DNA of 64,000 bases from Allomuricauda sp. Lineage in GTDB: Bacteria; Bacteroidota; Bacteroidia; Flavobacteriales; Flavobacteriaceae. A program made the position numbers and the translations under genes. Every line of letters begins with the position of its first letter. The first letter of the stretch is position 1. Of the stretch, positions 49,099 to 57,787 are shown piece after piece. The notes beneath the pieces were generated by a model, which was not told where the DNA came from, made no database searches, and saw only the letters and a list, made by a program, of their open reading frames with translations. The stretch lies in the NCBI RefSeq assembly GCF_028280385.1, contig NZ_JANQLX010000015.1, positions 124,001 to 188,000 of the forward strand. Reading direction: 5' to 3'.

Positions 49099-49109
49099 CA
49101 CACTCAATT

Positions 49110-49180
49110 GGCATCGTGGCCGAGTGGCTAGGCACAGCTCTGCAAAAGCTTGTACAGCGGTTCGAATCCGCTCGATGCCT
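49110..49180 (+). tRNA. tRNA-Cys (anticodon GCA)
   Basis: A 71-nt cloverleaf: acceptor GGCATCG pairs with CGATGCC; D arm GCC-GAGTGGCTA-GGC; anticodon arm CAGCT-CTGCAAA-AGCTT (one mismatch at the top of the stem) giving anticodon GCA; a 4-nt variable region; T arm AGCGG-TTCGAAT-CCGCT; discriminator T73, an identity element of tRNA-Cys. CCA is not encoded (TCAAC follows). Confidence 0.95.
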
Positions 49181-49186
49181 CAACAG

Positions 49187-49213
49187 ACCCAACAAGTTTT
49201 GTTGGGTTTTTTT
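49187..49213 (+). terminator. Terminator of the tRNA-Cys gene
   Basis: ACCCAACAA (49187-49195) pairs with TTGTTGGGT (49199-49207), then seven T. It overlaps the stop codon of the convergent LysE-type gene by 2 bp. Confidence 0.85.
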
Positions 49214-49871
49214 ATTCACTGATCCGTTCTATCCCTTCCTTGATATCGAATCTTTCCTTCGGAAGAAATCCTTTTATAATCAGTACAATCCCACAAACAA
49301 TGATAACCAATCCCAAAGCTTTCTTAATGAGTACTATACGTTCCTGGGTCAAATATTTTTTTAATTGTTTGGCCAACAATATCTTAAACACATCCGTAAT
49401 AAAGTACACCACGATCATGGTGCTGAAGAAAACCAATATCCTATTGGGGTCGTTGTCCAAACTGGGTCCCACAATAACAATAAGTCCCAACCAAAAAGCC
49501 AGCACCCCAATATTGATGAAATTCAACAAAAATCCCTTGACCATCAATCCAAGATAATTTCCCTTTGAAGCCTTTAGCTTTTCTTTTTTGGAAGCCTTTT
49601 TTACAAAAATCACAATGCCGTACACCAACAATATCATCCCACCAAAAACGAAAAGCCCTGGTTGATTGCTCAAGTTCTCTAAAAGTTGGAAACTACTGAA
49701 ATACGCTATCAGAAGAAAAACAACATCGGCTACAATAACCCCAAAATCAAAACTTATCCCTGCCCTAAAACCTTTGGTGGCACTGGTTTCCAACAAGACA
49801 AAAAACACGGGCCCTATCATAAAGGCCAATAGGAAGCCAAGGGGTATTGCTGCTTGAACGTCTTCTATCAT
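49212..49871 (-). CDS. LysE family translocator
   Basis: A 219-residue membrane exporter of the LysE/RhtB type. Six hydrophobic segments are visible, and the N-terminal GFLLAFMIGPVFFVLLETSATKGFRAG carries the conserved Gly-Pro-x-x-x family motif. The substrate (amino acid or other) cannot be told. The start is 1 bp from the stop of the GIN-domain gene, so both are co-transcribed, and the gene is convergent with tRNA-Cys. Confidence 0.85.
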   Translation of the reverse strand: MIEDVQAAIPLGFLLAFMIGPVFFVLLETSATKGFRAGISFDFGVIVADVVFLLIAYFSSFQLLENLSNQPGLFVFGGMILLVYGIVIFVKKASKKEKLKASKGNYLGLMVKGFLLNFINIGVLAFWLGLIVIVGPSLDNDPNRILVFFSTMIVVYFITDVFKILLAKQLKKYLTQERIVLIKKALGLVIIVCGIVLIIKGFLPKERFDIKEGIERISE

Positions 49872-49872
49872 A

Positions 49873-50553
49873 TCAGTCCATCCGAATTATTTTTCCGCCA
49901 AAAACCGTTTTTTCATCCATTTTAAGTGGATCTCCATATACCAACACTTCACCACCGGCCTTCACATTGGCTTTTACATAGTCCGTGGCATAAATGGAGG
50001 CATCCCCTCCTGCATTCACCGTTATGGTAGAAAATTTGGTCTTAAATTCTTTCCCATCATAGCTCCCGCCCGTATTGATGATTACATCCTGATTGTCAGC
50101 AAATCCCTTAACCGAAATCTCACCGCCGGTAATGGACTTTATTAAAAGTTGCTCGGTCTGGCAATTAATGGCCAATTCCCCGCCTTCCTGCGCCCGTAGG
50201 TCCAATATATCCTGTTCAAATACTTCATCAGATTTAATACGGGCATCCTCGTTTACATCAATTACCTTAATGGTTTGCGCGTAATAGAGGTCCACATGCG
50301 TTCTATACCCACTAAAAATCTTGTCAATTTCCATTCGGAGTTTTAAAACCCCATTGTTGTTTACAATGGCCACTTTTTTGGTGTTGGCCCCTTTGATCAC
50401 GGCCTTGTTTTCATCCGATTTAATTAGATTGATGGAAAGACCGTCAAAACCCTTTACTTCAGTAAATGCACTTAATTCTTGGGTAAGCTGTTCATCCTGG
50501 GCTTGCAGCAGATGAAAGGAAAAAAACAACACCAAAAGTTGTAAAGCTTTCAT
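49873..50553 (-). CDS. Head GIN domain protein (DUF2807)
   Basis: A 226-residue exported protein: signal peptide about 1-18 (ends LLQAQ) followed by a right-handed beta-helix-like region with repeated strand-turn units (EDARIKSDEVF, ISVKGFADNQDV, ITVNAGGDASI, VKAGGEVLVYG), the pattern of the putative auto-transporter adhesin head GIN domain common in Bacteroidetes. Role unknown. Co-transcribed with the LysE-type gene downstream. Confidence 0.85.
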   Translation of the reverse strand: MKALQLLVLFFSFHLLQAQDEQLTQELSAFTEVKGFDGLSINLIKSDENKAVIKGANTKKVAIVNNNGVLKLRMEIDKIFSGYRTHVDLYYAQTIKVIDVNEDARIKSDEVFEQDILDLRAQEGGELAINCQTEQLLIKSITGGEISVKGFADNQDVIINTGGSYDGKEFKTKFSTITVNAGGDASIYATDYVKANVKAGGEVLVYGDPLKMDEKTVFGGKIIRMD

Positions 50554-50601
50554 GATTCCAAAATTTATGCGCTATGATTTCACAAATTTTATTCCAAAAA
50601 G

Positions 50602-52785
50602 TTAGGTATTCTTCCCTAAAAGGGAAAAATCCAGGTGCCTTTTCACCAAATCGGTTTCCTTGACCATCACAAATACCTCATCACCCAATTGATACATTCG
50701 TTTGGTGCGTTCGCCCACAATGGCAAAATTGCGCTCATCAAAAATATAATAGTCATCCTTAATATCCCGGATGCGTACCATACCCTCGCATTTGTTCTCA
50801 ATAATTTCCACATAAATGCCCCATTCGGTCACTCCAGAAATAACACCTAGGAATTTCTGGTCCTTGTGGTCCTCCATAAACTTGATCTGCATGTATTTGA
50901 TGGAATCCCTTTCTGCATTGGCAGCCAACAATTCCATATCTGAGGAATGCTTGCATTTTTCTTCGTACAAAGTGCTTTTAGGCTGTTTTCCGCCATCCAA
51001 ATAATGCTGCAGCAATCTATGTACCATTACATCCGGATAACGCCGTATGGGTGAGGTAAAGTGAGTGTAATACTCAAATCCCAATCCGTAATGGCCAATA
51101 TTTTCCGTAGTGTATATGGCCTTACTCATGCTCCGTATGGCCAAAGTATCTACCAGGTTTTGTTCCTTCTTCCCTTTCACATCCTTCAAAAGCTGGTTTA
51201 AGGAGCTATTGAGACTCTTTTTGTCCCTGAGGTTAATGGAATGACCAAACCTGGAAATTACCCCGTTTAAGGCCAATAGTTTTTCCTCATCCGGTTCATC
51301 ATGGATGCGGTATACAAAGGTCTTCTTTTGTTTACCTATAAACTCGGCCACCTTCTTGTTGGCCAATAGCATAAATTCCTCAATCAATTTATTGGCATCC
51401 TTGGATTCCTTAAAATAGACGCCTTCCGGTTCGTTCTTGGAATTCAAATTGAACCGCACCTCAATCTTATCAAACGAAATGGCCCCAGCGTCCATCCGCT
51501 GTTTCCGCATGATTTTGGCAAGAGTATCAAAGGTCAAAATAGCTTTAACGATATCTTCGGAAACCGTATAGGCTTCCCCGCGTATAGAAATTTCTTTTGG
51601 GATTTCAGCTTGTTTCGTCTCGATGACATGCTGCGCTTCCTCATAGGCGAATCGTTCATTGGAATTAATGGCGGTTCGCCCAAACCATTGATTGATAAGT
51701 TTCGCATTTTCATCCATTTCAAAAATGGCAGAGAATGTATATTTCTCCTCATTGGGTCGAAGGGAACAGGCCAAATTGGATAGCACCTCCGGAAGCATTG
51801 GCACCACCCGGTCCACTAAATACACAGAGGTCGCACGCTCATAGGCCTCATCTTCCAGAACTGTATCGGGCTGCACATAATGGGAGACATCGGCAATATG
51901 AATGCCTATTTCATAGTTTCCATTTTCCAATTTCTGAAACGATAGCGCATCGTCAAAATCCTTGGCATCCTTGGGATCAATGGTAAAGGTAAGCACCTCT
52001 CTCATATCCCTTCGTTTCGCAATTTCAGACTCCTTGATAGAGGTATCCAAGGTTTTCGCATATTGCTCCACTTCGTAAGGAAACTGATAAGGTAAGCCAT
52101 ACTCGGCCAATATGGAATGGATCTCTGTATTGTGCTCTCCCGGCTTTCCCAAAATCTCCAATACCTCGCCATAAGGAGAATCTGCATCTTCTGGCCAATT
52201 TCCCAAGCTTACCAGCACTTTGTCCCCGTCTTTCGCCTTTTTTAGCTTTTCCAAGGGAACAAAAATATCCGTATACATTTTAGGGTCGGTAGGTCTTACA
52301 AAAGCAAAGGTCTTTTGCTTGTCCACAATCCCCACATAGCTACTTTTTCTCCGTTCAAGTACTTTGGAAATCTCTCCCTCCGGCTTTTTACCGTTTCTTC
52401 TGGGTCTGAGAAAAATCTCAACCATATCCCCATGAAAAGCTCTGTTCAACTTGTTGTACGGGACAAAGACATCATCTTCAAATTCTTCAGAAACAATATA
52501 GGCATTACCACTGGTGGTCAGGTCTACTTTGCCCTTATAGTAGGTATGCAACGAAGGTTTCTTTTTAAATTTTCCACGTTCCACTTCCAATATCCTATCG
52601 GTGGCTTTGAGCTGACCCAGTCTTTTGATCAAGGCGTTTCTGTCCCTGGTATCAGAGATTCCAAGTTTGGACGCAATCTGTCTATAGTTAAAACTTTTGG
52701 AGGGTTCTTTTTCCAGTACTGTAAAAATGCCTTTGGTAATCTCATTCTTTCGTTGACTCCTGGCTCTTTTCTTTTTCTTTGACAT
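50602..52785 (-). CDS. rnr: Ribonuclease R
   Basis: A 727-residue 3'-5' exoribonuclease of the RNB family. The N-terminus is strongly basic (RRNEITKG-type) with a helix-turn-helix-like segment (about 15-65), then two cold-shock-type domains, the RNB catalytic region (DPKDAKDFDDALS with the metal-binding Asp residues, HIADVSHYVQP, YLVDRVVPMLPE) and a C-terminal S1 domain (KFLGVISGVTEWGIYVEI). Length fits RNase R without the long basic tail of E. coli. Divergent from rpiB across the long intergenic region. Confidence 0.95.
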   Translation of the reverse strand: MSKKKKRARSQRKNEITKGIFTVLEKEPSKSFNYRQIASKLGISDTRDRNALIKRLGQLKATDRILEVERGKFKKKPSLHTYYKGKVDLTTSGNAYIVSEEFEDDVFVPYNKLNRAFHGDMVEIFLRPRRNGKKPEGEISKVLERRKSSYVGIVDKQKTFAFVRPTDPKMYTDIFVPLEKLKKAKDGDKVLVSLGNWPEDADSPYGEVLEILGKPGEHNTEIHSILAEYGLPYQFPYEVEQYAKTLDTSIKESEIAKRRDMREVLTFTIDPKDAKDFDDALSFQKLENGNYEIGIHIADVSHYVQPDTVLEDEAYERATSVYLVDRVVPMLPEVLSNLACSLRPNEEKYTFSAIFEMDENAKLINQWFGRTAINSNERFAYEEAQHVIETKQAEIPKEISIRGEAYTVSEDIVKAILTFDTLAKIMRKQRMDAGAISFDKIEVRFNLNSKNEPEGVYFKESKDANKLIEEFMLLANKKVAEFIGKQKKTFVYRIHDEPDEEKLLALNGVISRFGHSINLRDKKSLNSSLNQLLKDVKGKKEQNLVDTLAIRSMSKAIYTTENIGHYGLGFEYYTHFTSPIRRYPDVMVHRLLQHYLDGGKQPKSTLYEEKCKHSSDMELLAANAERDSIKYMQIKFMEDHKDQKFLGVISGVTEWGIYVEIIENKCEGMVRIRDIKDDYYIFDERNFAIVGERTKRMYQLGDEVFVMVKETDLVKRHLDFSLLGKNT

Positions 52786-53378
52786 TTACAGTTTAATTTT
52801 TTCGAAAATTACGAATTATAATCCGTGACGGTCTTACGGTGATATACGAATCCAGGATTTAAGTGGATTTATCAACATATATCAATATTCAATTTTCTTT
52901 CTTTTTTTAAAATTTATAAAAATGGGGATGATGATGGTCTGTTGAAATGTGGAATAAATTTTTGGGATTAAACTTGCGTTCAACACAAACTATTTTTTGT
53001 TCACAAAATATACCATGAAAACAAATTTAGAAATCAAGGACTTAGATTTCTTATAAACGATATTTAATAAGTCTTTTCAACATGAATTTATTGAAAACTC
53101 AAGTTGAATTTAATGTTAACTACTTCGGGATTTTATTGAATTGTGGTTGATTAATTTTTAATGGATTCCCATGCTAAAATTGAAATTTATTCTGTAATGG
53201 TTTTTTAATTTGATTATTCAAAATTTACTTCCCTGAAGTTTTCTACGAACGATCAACAAAATCACTTTTTTATCAAACCCCTGAAAATGAATTCAATGGA
53301 ATTATATCGTGATTTTTATCAACATCCCAACTTCAAAAGAATCGTACCTTTGTATTCTACCAATCTAAATCTTGAACA
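52786..53378. other. 593-bp AT-rich intergenic region with DnaA-box-like 9-mers
   Basis: The only gene-free stretch above 300 bp. It is visibly more AT-rich than its surroundings. It holds two TTATCAACA 9-mers (52869-52877 and 53316-53324), one mismatch from the DnaA consensus TTATCCACA, a hairpin TTTTCAA/TTGAAAA (53074-53097) and the rpiB promoter at its right end. A 13-codon ORF at 53015-53056 is too short to support. No RNA gene recognised. Confidence 0.5.
53345..53352 (+). promoter_or_regulatory. -7 box for the rpiB operon
   Basis: TACCTTTG, an exact TAnnTTTG match, 26 bp before the ATG. Confidence 0.6.
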
Positions 53379-53810
53379 ATGAAAATAGCTATTGGAAATG
53401 ACCACGCCGGTACGGACTATAAATTGGCCATCATGGGCATGTTAAAATCGAAGGGGATAGAAGTCACAAATTATGGTACGGACGGTACTGATAGTGTGGA
53501 TTACCCAGATTTTGTGCATCCTGTTGCCAATGATGTTGAAAAAGGCGAAGTGGACATGGGCATCGTGGTCTGCGGAAGTGGAAATGGTGCCAGCATGACC
53601 ATCAACAAACATCAAAATATTAGGGGTGCTTTGTGCTGGAACAAGGAAATTACTGCTTTGGCGCGGGAACATAACGATGCCAATATTTTAAGTCTTCCTG
53701 CGCGATTTATTGCTTTACCACAAGCTTTGGAGATGGTGGAAACTTTTTTAAACACCGAGTTTGAGGGTGGTAGACACGAACGTCGCATCGAAAAAATTCC
53801 CTGCAGATAA
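53379..53810 (+). CDS. rpiB: Ribose-5-phosphate isomerase B
   Basis: A 143-residue RpiB/LacAB family isomerase that interconverts ribose-5-phosphate and ribulose-5-phosphate in the pentose phosphate pathway. IGNDHAGTDYKL at the N-terminus, the catalytic-Cys segment VVCGSGNGASM near residue 66, and REHNDANILSLPARF near 115 are all conserved. It leads a run of genes with very small gaps (metal exporter 9 bp later). Confidence 0.95.
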   Translation: MKIAIGNDHAGTDYKLAIMGMLKSKGIEVTNYGTDGTDSVDYPDFVHPVANDVEKGEVDMGIVVCGSGNGASMTINKHQNIRGALCWNKEITALAREHNDANILSLPARFIALPQALEMVETFLNTEFEGGRHERRIEKIPCR

Positions 53811-53819
53811 GATGGATTA

Positions 53820-54737
53820 ATGGCGCACCACCACCATCACGGACATTCGCATTCCCACCATGACGCAAAGGGAAGGAACCTTCTTATATCAATAGTTCTT
53901 AACATCATTATTACGGCCTCTCAGGTTTTGGGAGGTTTAATTTCCGGTAGTCTGGCGCTCCTGTCGGACGCGCTGCACAATTTTAGCGATGTCCTTTCCC
54001 TGATCATCAGTTATGTGGCTTCCTTATTGGGCAAAAAAAAAGCGTCAAAAGACAAAACTTTTGGTTATAAAAGGGCGGAAATCTTGGCGGCCTTTATCAA
54101 TGCAGCTACCTTAATGGTAGTAGCGGTCATTCTAATTATTGAGGCGGTGGAACGCTTTTTCAATCCCCAGGAAATAGCATCCAATTTGGTCATTTGGTTG
54201 TCGCTAATTGCCATTTTTGGAAATGGTTTTAGCGTGTTGTTGTTGCGAAAGGATTCCGAGAACAATATGAATATGAAATCGGCCTACTTGCATTTATTAA
54301 CGGATATGATGGCTTCCGTGGCGGTGTTGGTAGGAGGGTTATTGATGAAGTTTTACGAAATTTTTTGGGTGGACGCGGTGTTGACCATGGCCATAGCACT
54401 GTATTTGATTTATATGGGTTATGATTTATTGAAGGAATCCACCAAAGTGTTGATGTTATTTACTCCTTCCAGGATTGAGGTAAAGGAAATTGTGGCATCC
54501 ATTTGTACCTTGGATGCGGTAAAAAACGTTCACCACGTTCACATTTGGCAACTGAATGAAGATGAAATCCATTTAGAGGCACATATCGATTTTAATGAGG
54601 ACATCAAACTATCTGAATTTGACAAGATATTGGTAGATATAGAGGAGCACGTGTATAAAAAACACGGCATTAACCATGTCAACATCCAACCAGAGTTTGA
54701 TAAGTGTGACTCAAAAAGCGTAATAGTCCAGGATTGA
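53820..54737 (+). CDS. CDF family cation efflux transporter with a His-rich N-terminus
   Basis: A 305-residue cation diffusion facilitator, probably Zn2+/H+ antiport. Nine His occur in the first 14 residues (MAHHHHHGHSHSHH), a likely metal-capture tail. Six transmembrane segments follow with the ion-site motifs LSDALHNFSD in the second helix and HLLTDMMAS in the fifth, then a C-terminal metal-binding domain (about 215-290; HHVHIWQLNED). The stop overlaps the next start by 1 bp (TGATG). Confidence 0.92.
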   Translation: MAHHHHHGHSHSHHDAKGRNLLISIVLNIIITASQVLGGLISGSLALLSDALHNFSDVLSLIISYVASLLGKKKASKDKTFGYKRAEILAAFINAATLMVVAVILIIEAVERFFNPQEIASNLVIWLSLIAIFGNGFSVLLLRKDSENNMNMKSAYLHLLTDMMASVAVLVGGLLMKFYEIFWVDAVLTMAIALYLIYMGYDLLKESTKVLMLFTPSRIEVKEIVASICTLDAVKNVHHVHIWQLNEDEIHLEAHIDFNEDIKLSEFDKILVDIEEHVYKKHGINHVNIQPEFDKCDSKSVIVQD

Positions 54738-55174
54738 TGGAAATACAGATTAAGACTTTTGACCAACTCAACACCACAGAGCTTTACCAGCTCTTGGAAC
54801 TCCGTAGTGCTGTTTTTGTGGTGGAACAGGATTGTGTCTACCAAGATGTGGACGGAAAGGACCAAAAGGCGATTCATGTTTTGGGAATAAAGGAAGGTAA
54901 GGTTGTAGCCTACACCCGAATGTTTGGACCTGGCGACTATTTTGACAACCCTAGCATTGGAAGAGTTGTAGTTGCCGAAGACCAGAGGCAGTTTGGATAT
55001 GGCAAAGTGGTCATGGAGGCCTCTATCCAGGATTTGGAAGCGCGATTTCCGGGGCAACCCTTGGAACTTTCCGCCCAAACCTACTTGCTAAGATTTTATA
55101 AAGGGCTAGGATTTAAGGAAACCGGAAAGGGATATTTAGAAGATGGCATTCCACACATTCGAATGATAAAATGA
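54737..55174 (+). CDS. GNAT family acetyltransferase, ElaA type
   Basis: A 145-residue protein of the ElaA-like GNAT group: LYQLLELRSAVFVVEQDC near the N-terminus is the group hallmark, followed by the acetyl-CoA loop QRQFGYGKVVM near 85 and YKGLGFKETG at the C-terminus. I use the ATG at 54737, coupled to the transporter stop. Its own stop overlaps the AraC gene start (ATGA). Substrate unknown. Confidence 0.85.
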   Translation: MEIQIKTFDQLNTTELYQLLELRSAVFVVEQDCVYQDVDGKDQKAIHVLGIKEGKVVAYTRMFGPGDYFDNPSIGRVVVAEDQRQFGYGKVVMEASIQDLEARFPGQPLELSAQTYLLRFYKGLGFKETGKGYLEDGIPHIRMIK

Positions 55175-55986
55175 ACTACCAAACTTTTCAACCGCACCCA
55201 GATTTAGCGGCTTTGATCAGCTGTTATTGGACCTTGGAAGTACCTAAAACCGACAAGACCGAACGCCAGCGTATCGTCCCAGACGGGAAAATAGAAATGG
55301 CCTTTGTACTGGGGGACGACATCAAACGCTATACATCTGAACAAGATTTTATCTTGCAGCCCCGTGCTTTTGTGTTGGGACAGACCTTGGAACCTTTTTA
55401 TGTGGAACCCACAGGAACCGTCAATAGCTTTTCCGTTAGTTTTTATCCCTACGGTTTTGCCAATTTTGTGGATGTACCCTTAAAAAACTTGGCCAATACA
55501 GAAACGCCGATTTCGGATATATTCGGGGAGGAAATAGGCAAAAATTTGGAACAACAGATAATTGGAGCTGCGGATACCCAAGAACGCATCGCCATCGTGG
55601 AAAAATTTCTATTGGAAAGGTTGGGTGAAACCTCTACCGTGGACACTATAGTAGAATCTACGGTATCGGCCTTTTTGGCCACCGATGGCAACACCTCTAT
55701 CAGCAACATTCTAAAAAATGACCCCTCCAAAAGACGACAGCTGGAACGAAAATTCGCAAAACAGATAGGCATTAGTCCCAAACAATTGGGAAAGGTAATC
55801 CGCTTGCAAAGTGCGCTAAAAATGATGCTTAATAATGAGGGCAGAAATCTTACCAACATCGCTTATGAAAGCCATTATTATGACCAAGCCCATTTTATTA
55901 AGGATTTCAAGGAGTTTACCGGAATTAGTCCAAAGGAGTTTTTGGGCCATAAAAACATGGAACTTTCCTCGGCATTTTACAAATGA
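55171..55986 (+). CDS. AraC family transcriptional regulator
   Basis: A 271-residue regulator. The N-terminal about 150 residues match the DUF6597-type sensor domain (YQTFQPHPDLAALISCYWTLE). The C-terminal about 100 residues are the double helix-turn-helix of AraC/XylS proteins (RRQLERKFAKQIGISPKQL and YYDQAHFIKDFKEFTGISPKEF). It overlaps the elaA-like gene by 4 bp and so is probably translationally coupled. Its target and inducer are unknown. Confidence 0.88.
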   Translation: MNYQTFQPHPDLAALISCYWTLEVPKTDKTERQRIVPDGKIEMAFVLGDDIKRYTSEQDFILQPRAFVLGQTLEPFYVEPTGTVNSFSVSFYPYGFANFVDVPLKNLANTETPISDIFGEEIGKNLEQQIIGAADTQERIAIVEKFLLERLGETSTVDTIVESTVSAFLATDGNTSISNILKNDPSKRRQLERKFAKQIGISPKQLGKVIRLQSALKMMLNNEGRNLTNIAYESHYYDQAHFIKDFKEFTGISPKEFLGHKNMELSSAFYK

Positions 55987-56058
55987 CCCTTATGTCGCAT
56001 TTTTACAATTCGAAGGCAAAAAACGGTAGTAGCTTTATGTGATTATTAAACTTAAAAC

Positions 56059-56550
56059 ATGATGAGAACCAGTATTGGGCTTTACACCTTGTTTTCGATT
56101 CTGATTTTGGTTGCATGCAATTCCAAAAAGCAACCCGAACCACAGACCAGCATTTTAACTGAAACACAAAATACACCCGCCATGAACAGTTATATTTCCA
56201 TTTTTGAAATTCCGGTCACGGATATTGACCGCGCCATTGATTTTTATCAGTCCATTTTGGGCATTGACATTGAAAAAATGGAATTTCCTGGTATGGAAAT
56301 GGGGCTGCTGCCCTATGAGGAGCAGATGGTAACCGGGGTGATCATGAAAGGGGAGGATTACGAACCTTCGGCTACCGGGATTACCATTTATCTGAATGGC
56401 GGAAATGACCTTCAGCCTATTTTGGACAAAGTGGAACCCAAAGGCGGGCAAATTTTGGTGCCCAAAACCCCTCATGCCGACGAAGTTGGATTTTTTGCCT
56501 TGTTTTTGGACTCCGAAGGCAACAAAATGGGATTGCATTCCCCAAATTGA
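56059..56550 (+). CDS. VOC family protein with a lipoprotein signal
   Basis: A 163-residue protein. The N-terminus has a lipoprotein signal (hydrophobic 5-17, lipobox LVAC, Cys near 20) and a Gln/Thr/Pro linker, then a complete VOC (glyoxalase/bleomycin-resistance/dioxygenase) fold from about 43 (ISIFEIPVTDIDRAIDFYQSI) to the end (FALFLDSEGNKMGLHS). VOC proteins are usually cytoplasmic, so the signal is unusual. An internal ATG (MNSYIS) could make a cytoplasmic form. Enzyme activity unknown. Confidence 0.8.
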   Translation: MMRTSIGLYTLFSILILVACNSKKQPEPQTSILTETQNTPAMNSYISIFEIPVTDIDRAIDFYQSILGIDIEKMEFPGMEMGLLPYEEQMVTGVIMKGEDYEPSATGITIYLNGGNDLQPILDKVEPKGGQILVPKTPHADEVGFFALFLDSEGNKMGLHSPN

Positions 56551-56682
56551 TTGAAAGAAGTCACAAAATACTCAGCGTTTGGATCATCTGGTCTTTTCCG
56601 CTGTCCGTTTGATTCTAGAACAAGCCACTTAAAAACTATGATGTAACTTTAGCTGAAAGTTGCACGATCAGCCAAAAACATC

Positions 56683-57234
56683 ATGGACATACAATTACGG
56701 ACAGATAGACTTCTGATCAGTCCCATTACCATGGATGACCTAGGGAGTATCCACGAATTGCATTCCCTGCCCGAAACAGAGGAATTCAACACCCTGGGCA
56801 TTCCTAAGAATTTGGAAGAAACAAGAGAGATACTGTCTGGCTGGATTGAAAAAAACAATTCAGGGAAGAACATGAACTTCACCTTCAAAATTGAACTGGC
56901 GGAGACCAATGACTTTGTGGGTCTTATAGCCATGAATTTGGGTATGCCCAAGTTTAAAATTGCGGAAGTTTGGTATAAACTGCATTCCAGCCATTGGAGT
57001 AAGGGCTATGCGACCGAAAGCCTGACCCGAATTTTGAAATTTGGTTTTGGTGAACTGGGCCTACATCGCATTGAAGCTGGTTGTGCCGTGGAGAATTTGG
57101 GCAGCATCCGTGTTTTGGAAAAAGTGGGCATGACCCGGGAAGGCAGAAAACGGAAAGTGCTTCCCTTAAAAGATGGATGGTCAGATAATTTTCATTATGC
57201 GATTTTGGAATCGGATTTTACGCAGAAAATTTGA
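56683..57234 (+). CDS. GNAT family N-acetyltransferase (RimJ/RimL type)
   Basis: A 183-residue protein starting LRTDRLLISPITMDD, a signature of the RimJ/RimL group, with SHWSKGYATESLTRIL (acetyl-CoA site) near 105 and NLGSIRVLEKVGMTREG near 140. Could acetylate a protein N-terminus or a small molecule. The SRPBCC gene follows by 3 bp, so they are co-transcribed. Confidence 0.88.
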   Translation: MDIQLRTDRLLISPITMDDLGSIHELHSLPETEEFNTLGIPKNLEETREILSGWIEKNNSGKNMNFTFKIELAETNDFVGLIAMNLGMPKFKIAEVWYKLHSSHWSKGYATESLTRILKFGFGELGLHRIEAGCAVENLGSIRVLEKVGMTREGRKRKVLPLKDGWSDNFHYAILESDFTQKI

Positions 57235-57237
57235 ACA

Positions 57238-57660
57238 ATGCGAACAATTACCTGGAAACTACATCTAAAATTAAGCCCCAACGCCGTATTTGATTTGATT
57301 TCCACCTCGGAGGGGCGAGCAAAGTTCTGGGCGGAAAAAGCGGAGGAAAAAATCAATAAAATCCATTTTGTTTTTCCTAATGGCCAGACCTATGATGGAA
57401 AAATTTTGGAAAGTATCCCAGACCGAAAGTTTTGTCTTGACTATTTTGAAAGTTTGGTAAAGTTTGTTCTGGAACTTACTGAAGATGGTGGGACGGACCT
57501 TACTTTAATCAATGAAAATGTTCGTGAGGATGAGTATGTTGAGGTCCATTCGGGCTGGGTTTCGGTTTTGATGAACCTAAAGGCCACAGCCGATTTCCAA
57601 TGTGATTTAAGGAACCATGACCCGAACAAGAGTTGGGAGCAAGGTTATATGGATAATTGA
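57238..57660 (+). CDS. SRPBCC (START-like/AHSA1) family protein
   Basis: A 140-residue protein with the SRPBCC helix-grip pattern: KLSPNAVFDLISTSEGRAKFWAE near the N-terminus and a C-terminal long helix (GWVSVLMNLKATADF). Such proteins bind small hydrophobic ligands. No ligand can be assigned. Confidence 0.8.
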   Translation: MRTITWKLHLKLSPNAVFDLISTSEGRAKFWAEKAEEKINKIHFVFPNGQTYDGKILESIPDRKFCLDYFESLVKFVLELTEDGGTDLTLINENVREDEYVEVHSGWVSVLMNLKATADFQCDLRNHDPNKSWEQGYMDN

Positions 57661-57787
57661 TAAATAGGTACTATCCAAAACAATCATAAACCCTGCGCTG
57701 GAGACTATTTCCCAACAAAAGGTTAAACCCCTAGCCATCTCTGCCCAAAGGGATTATCTTGATTTCGCTAATTCATCAAATCAAAAA

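Noticed and set aside
53015..53056. 13-codon ORF starting ATG in the rnr-rpiB gap
   Set aside because: Too short, no clear ribosome site, no homology; it may be chance.
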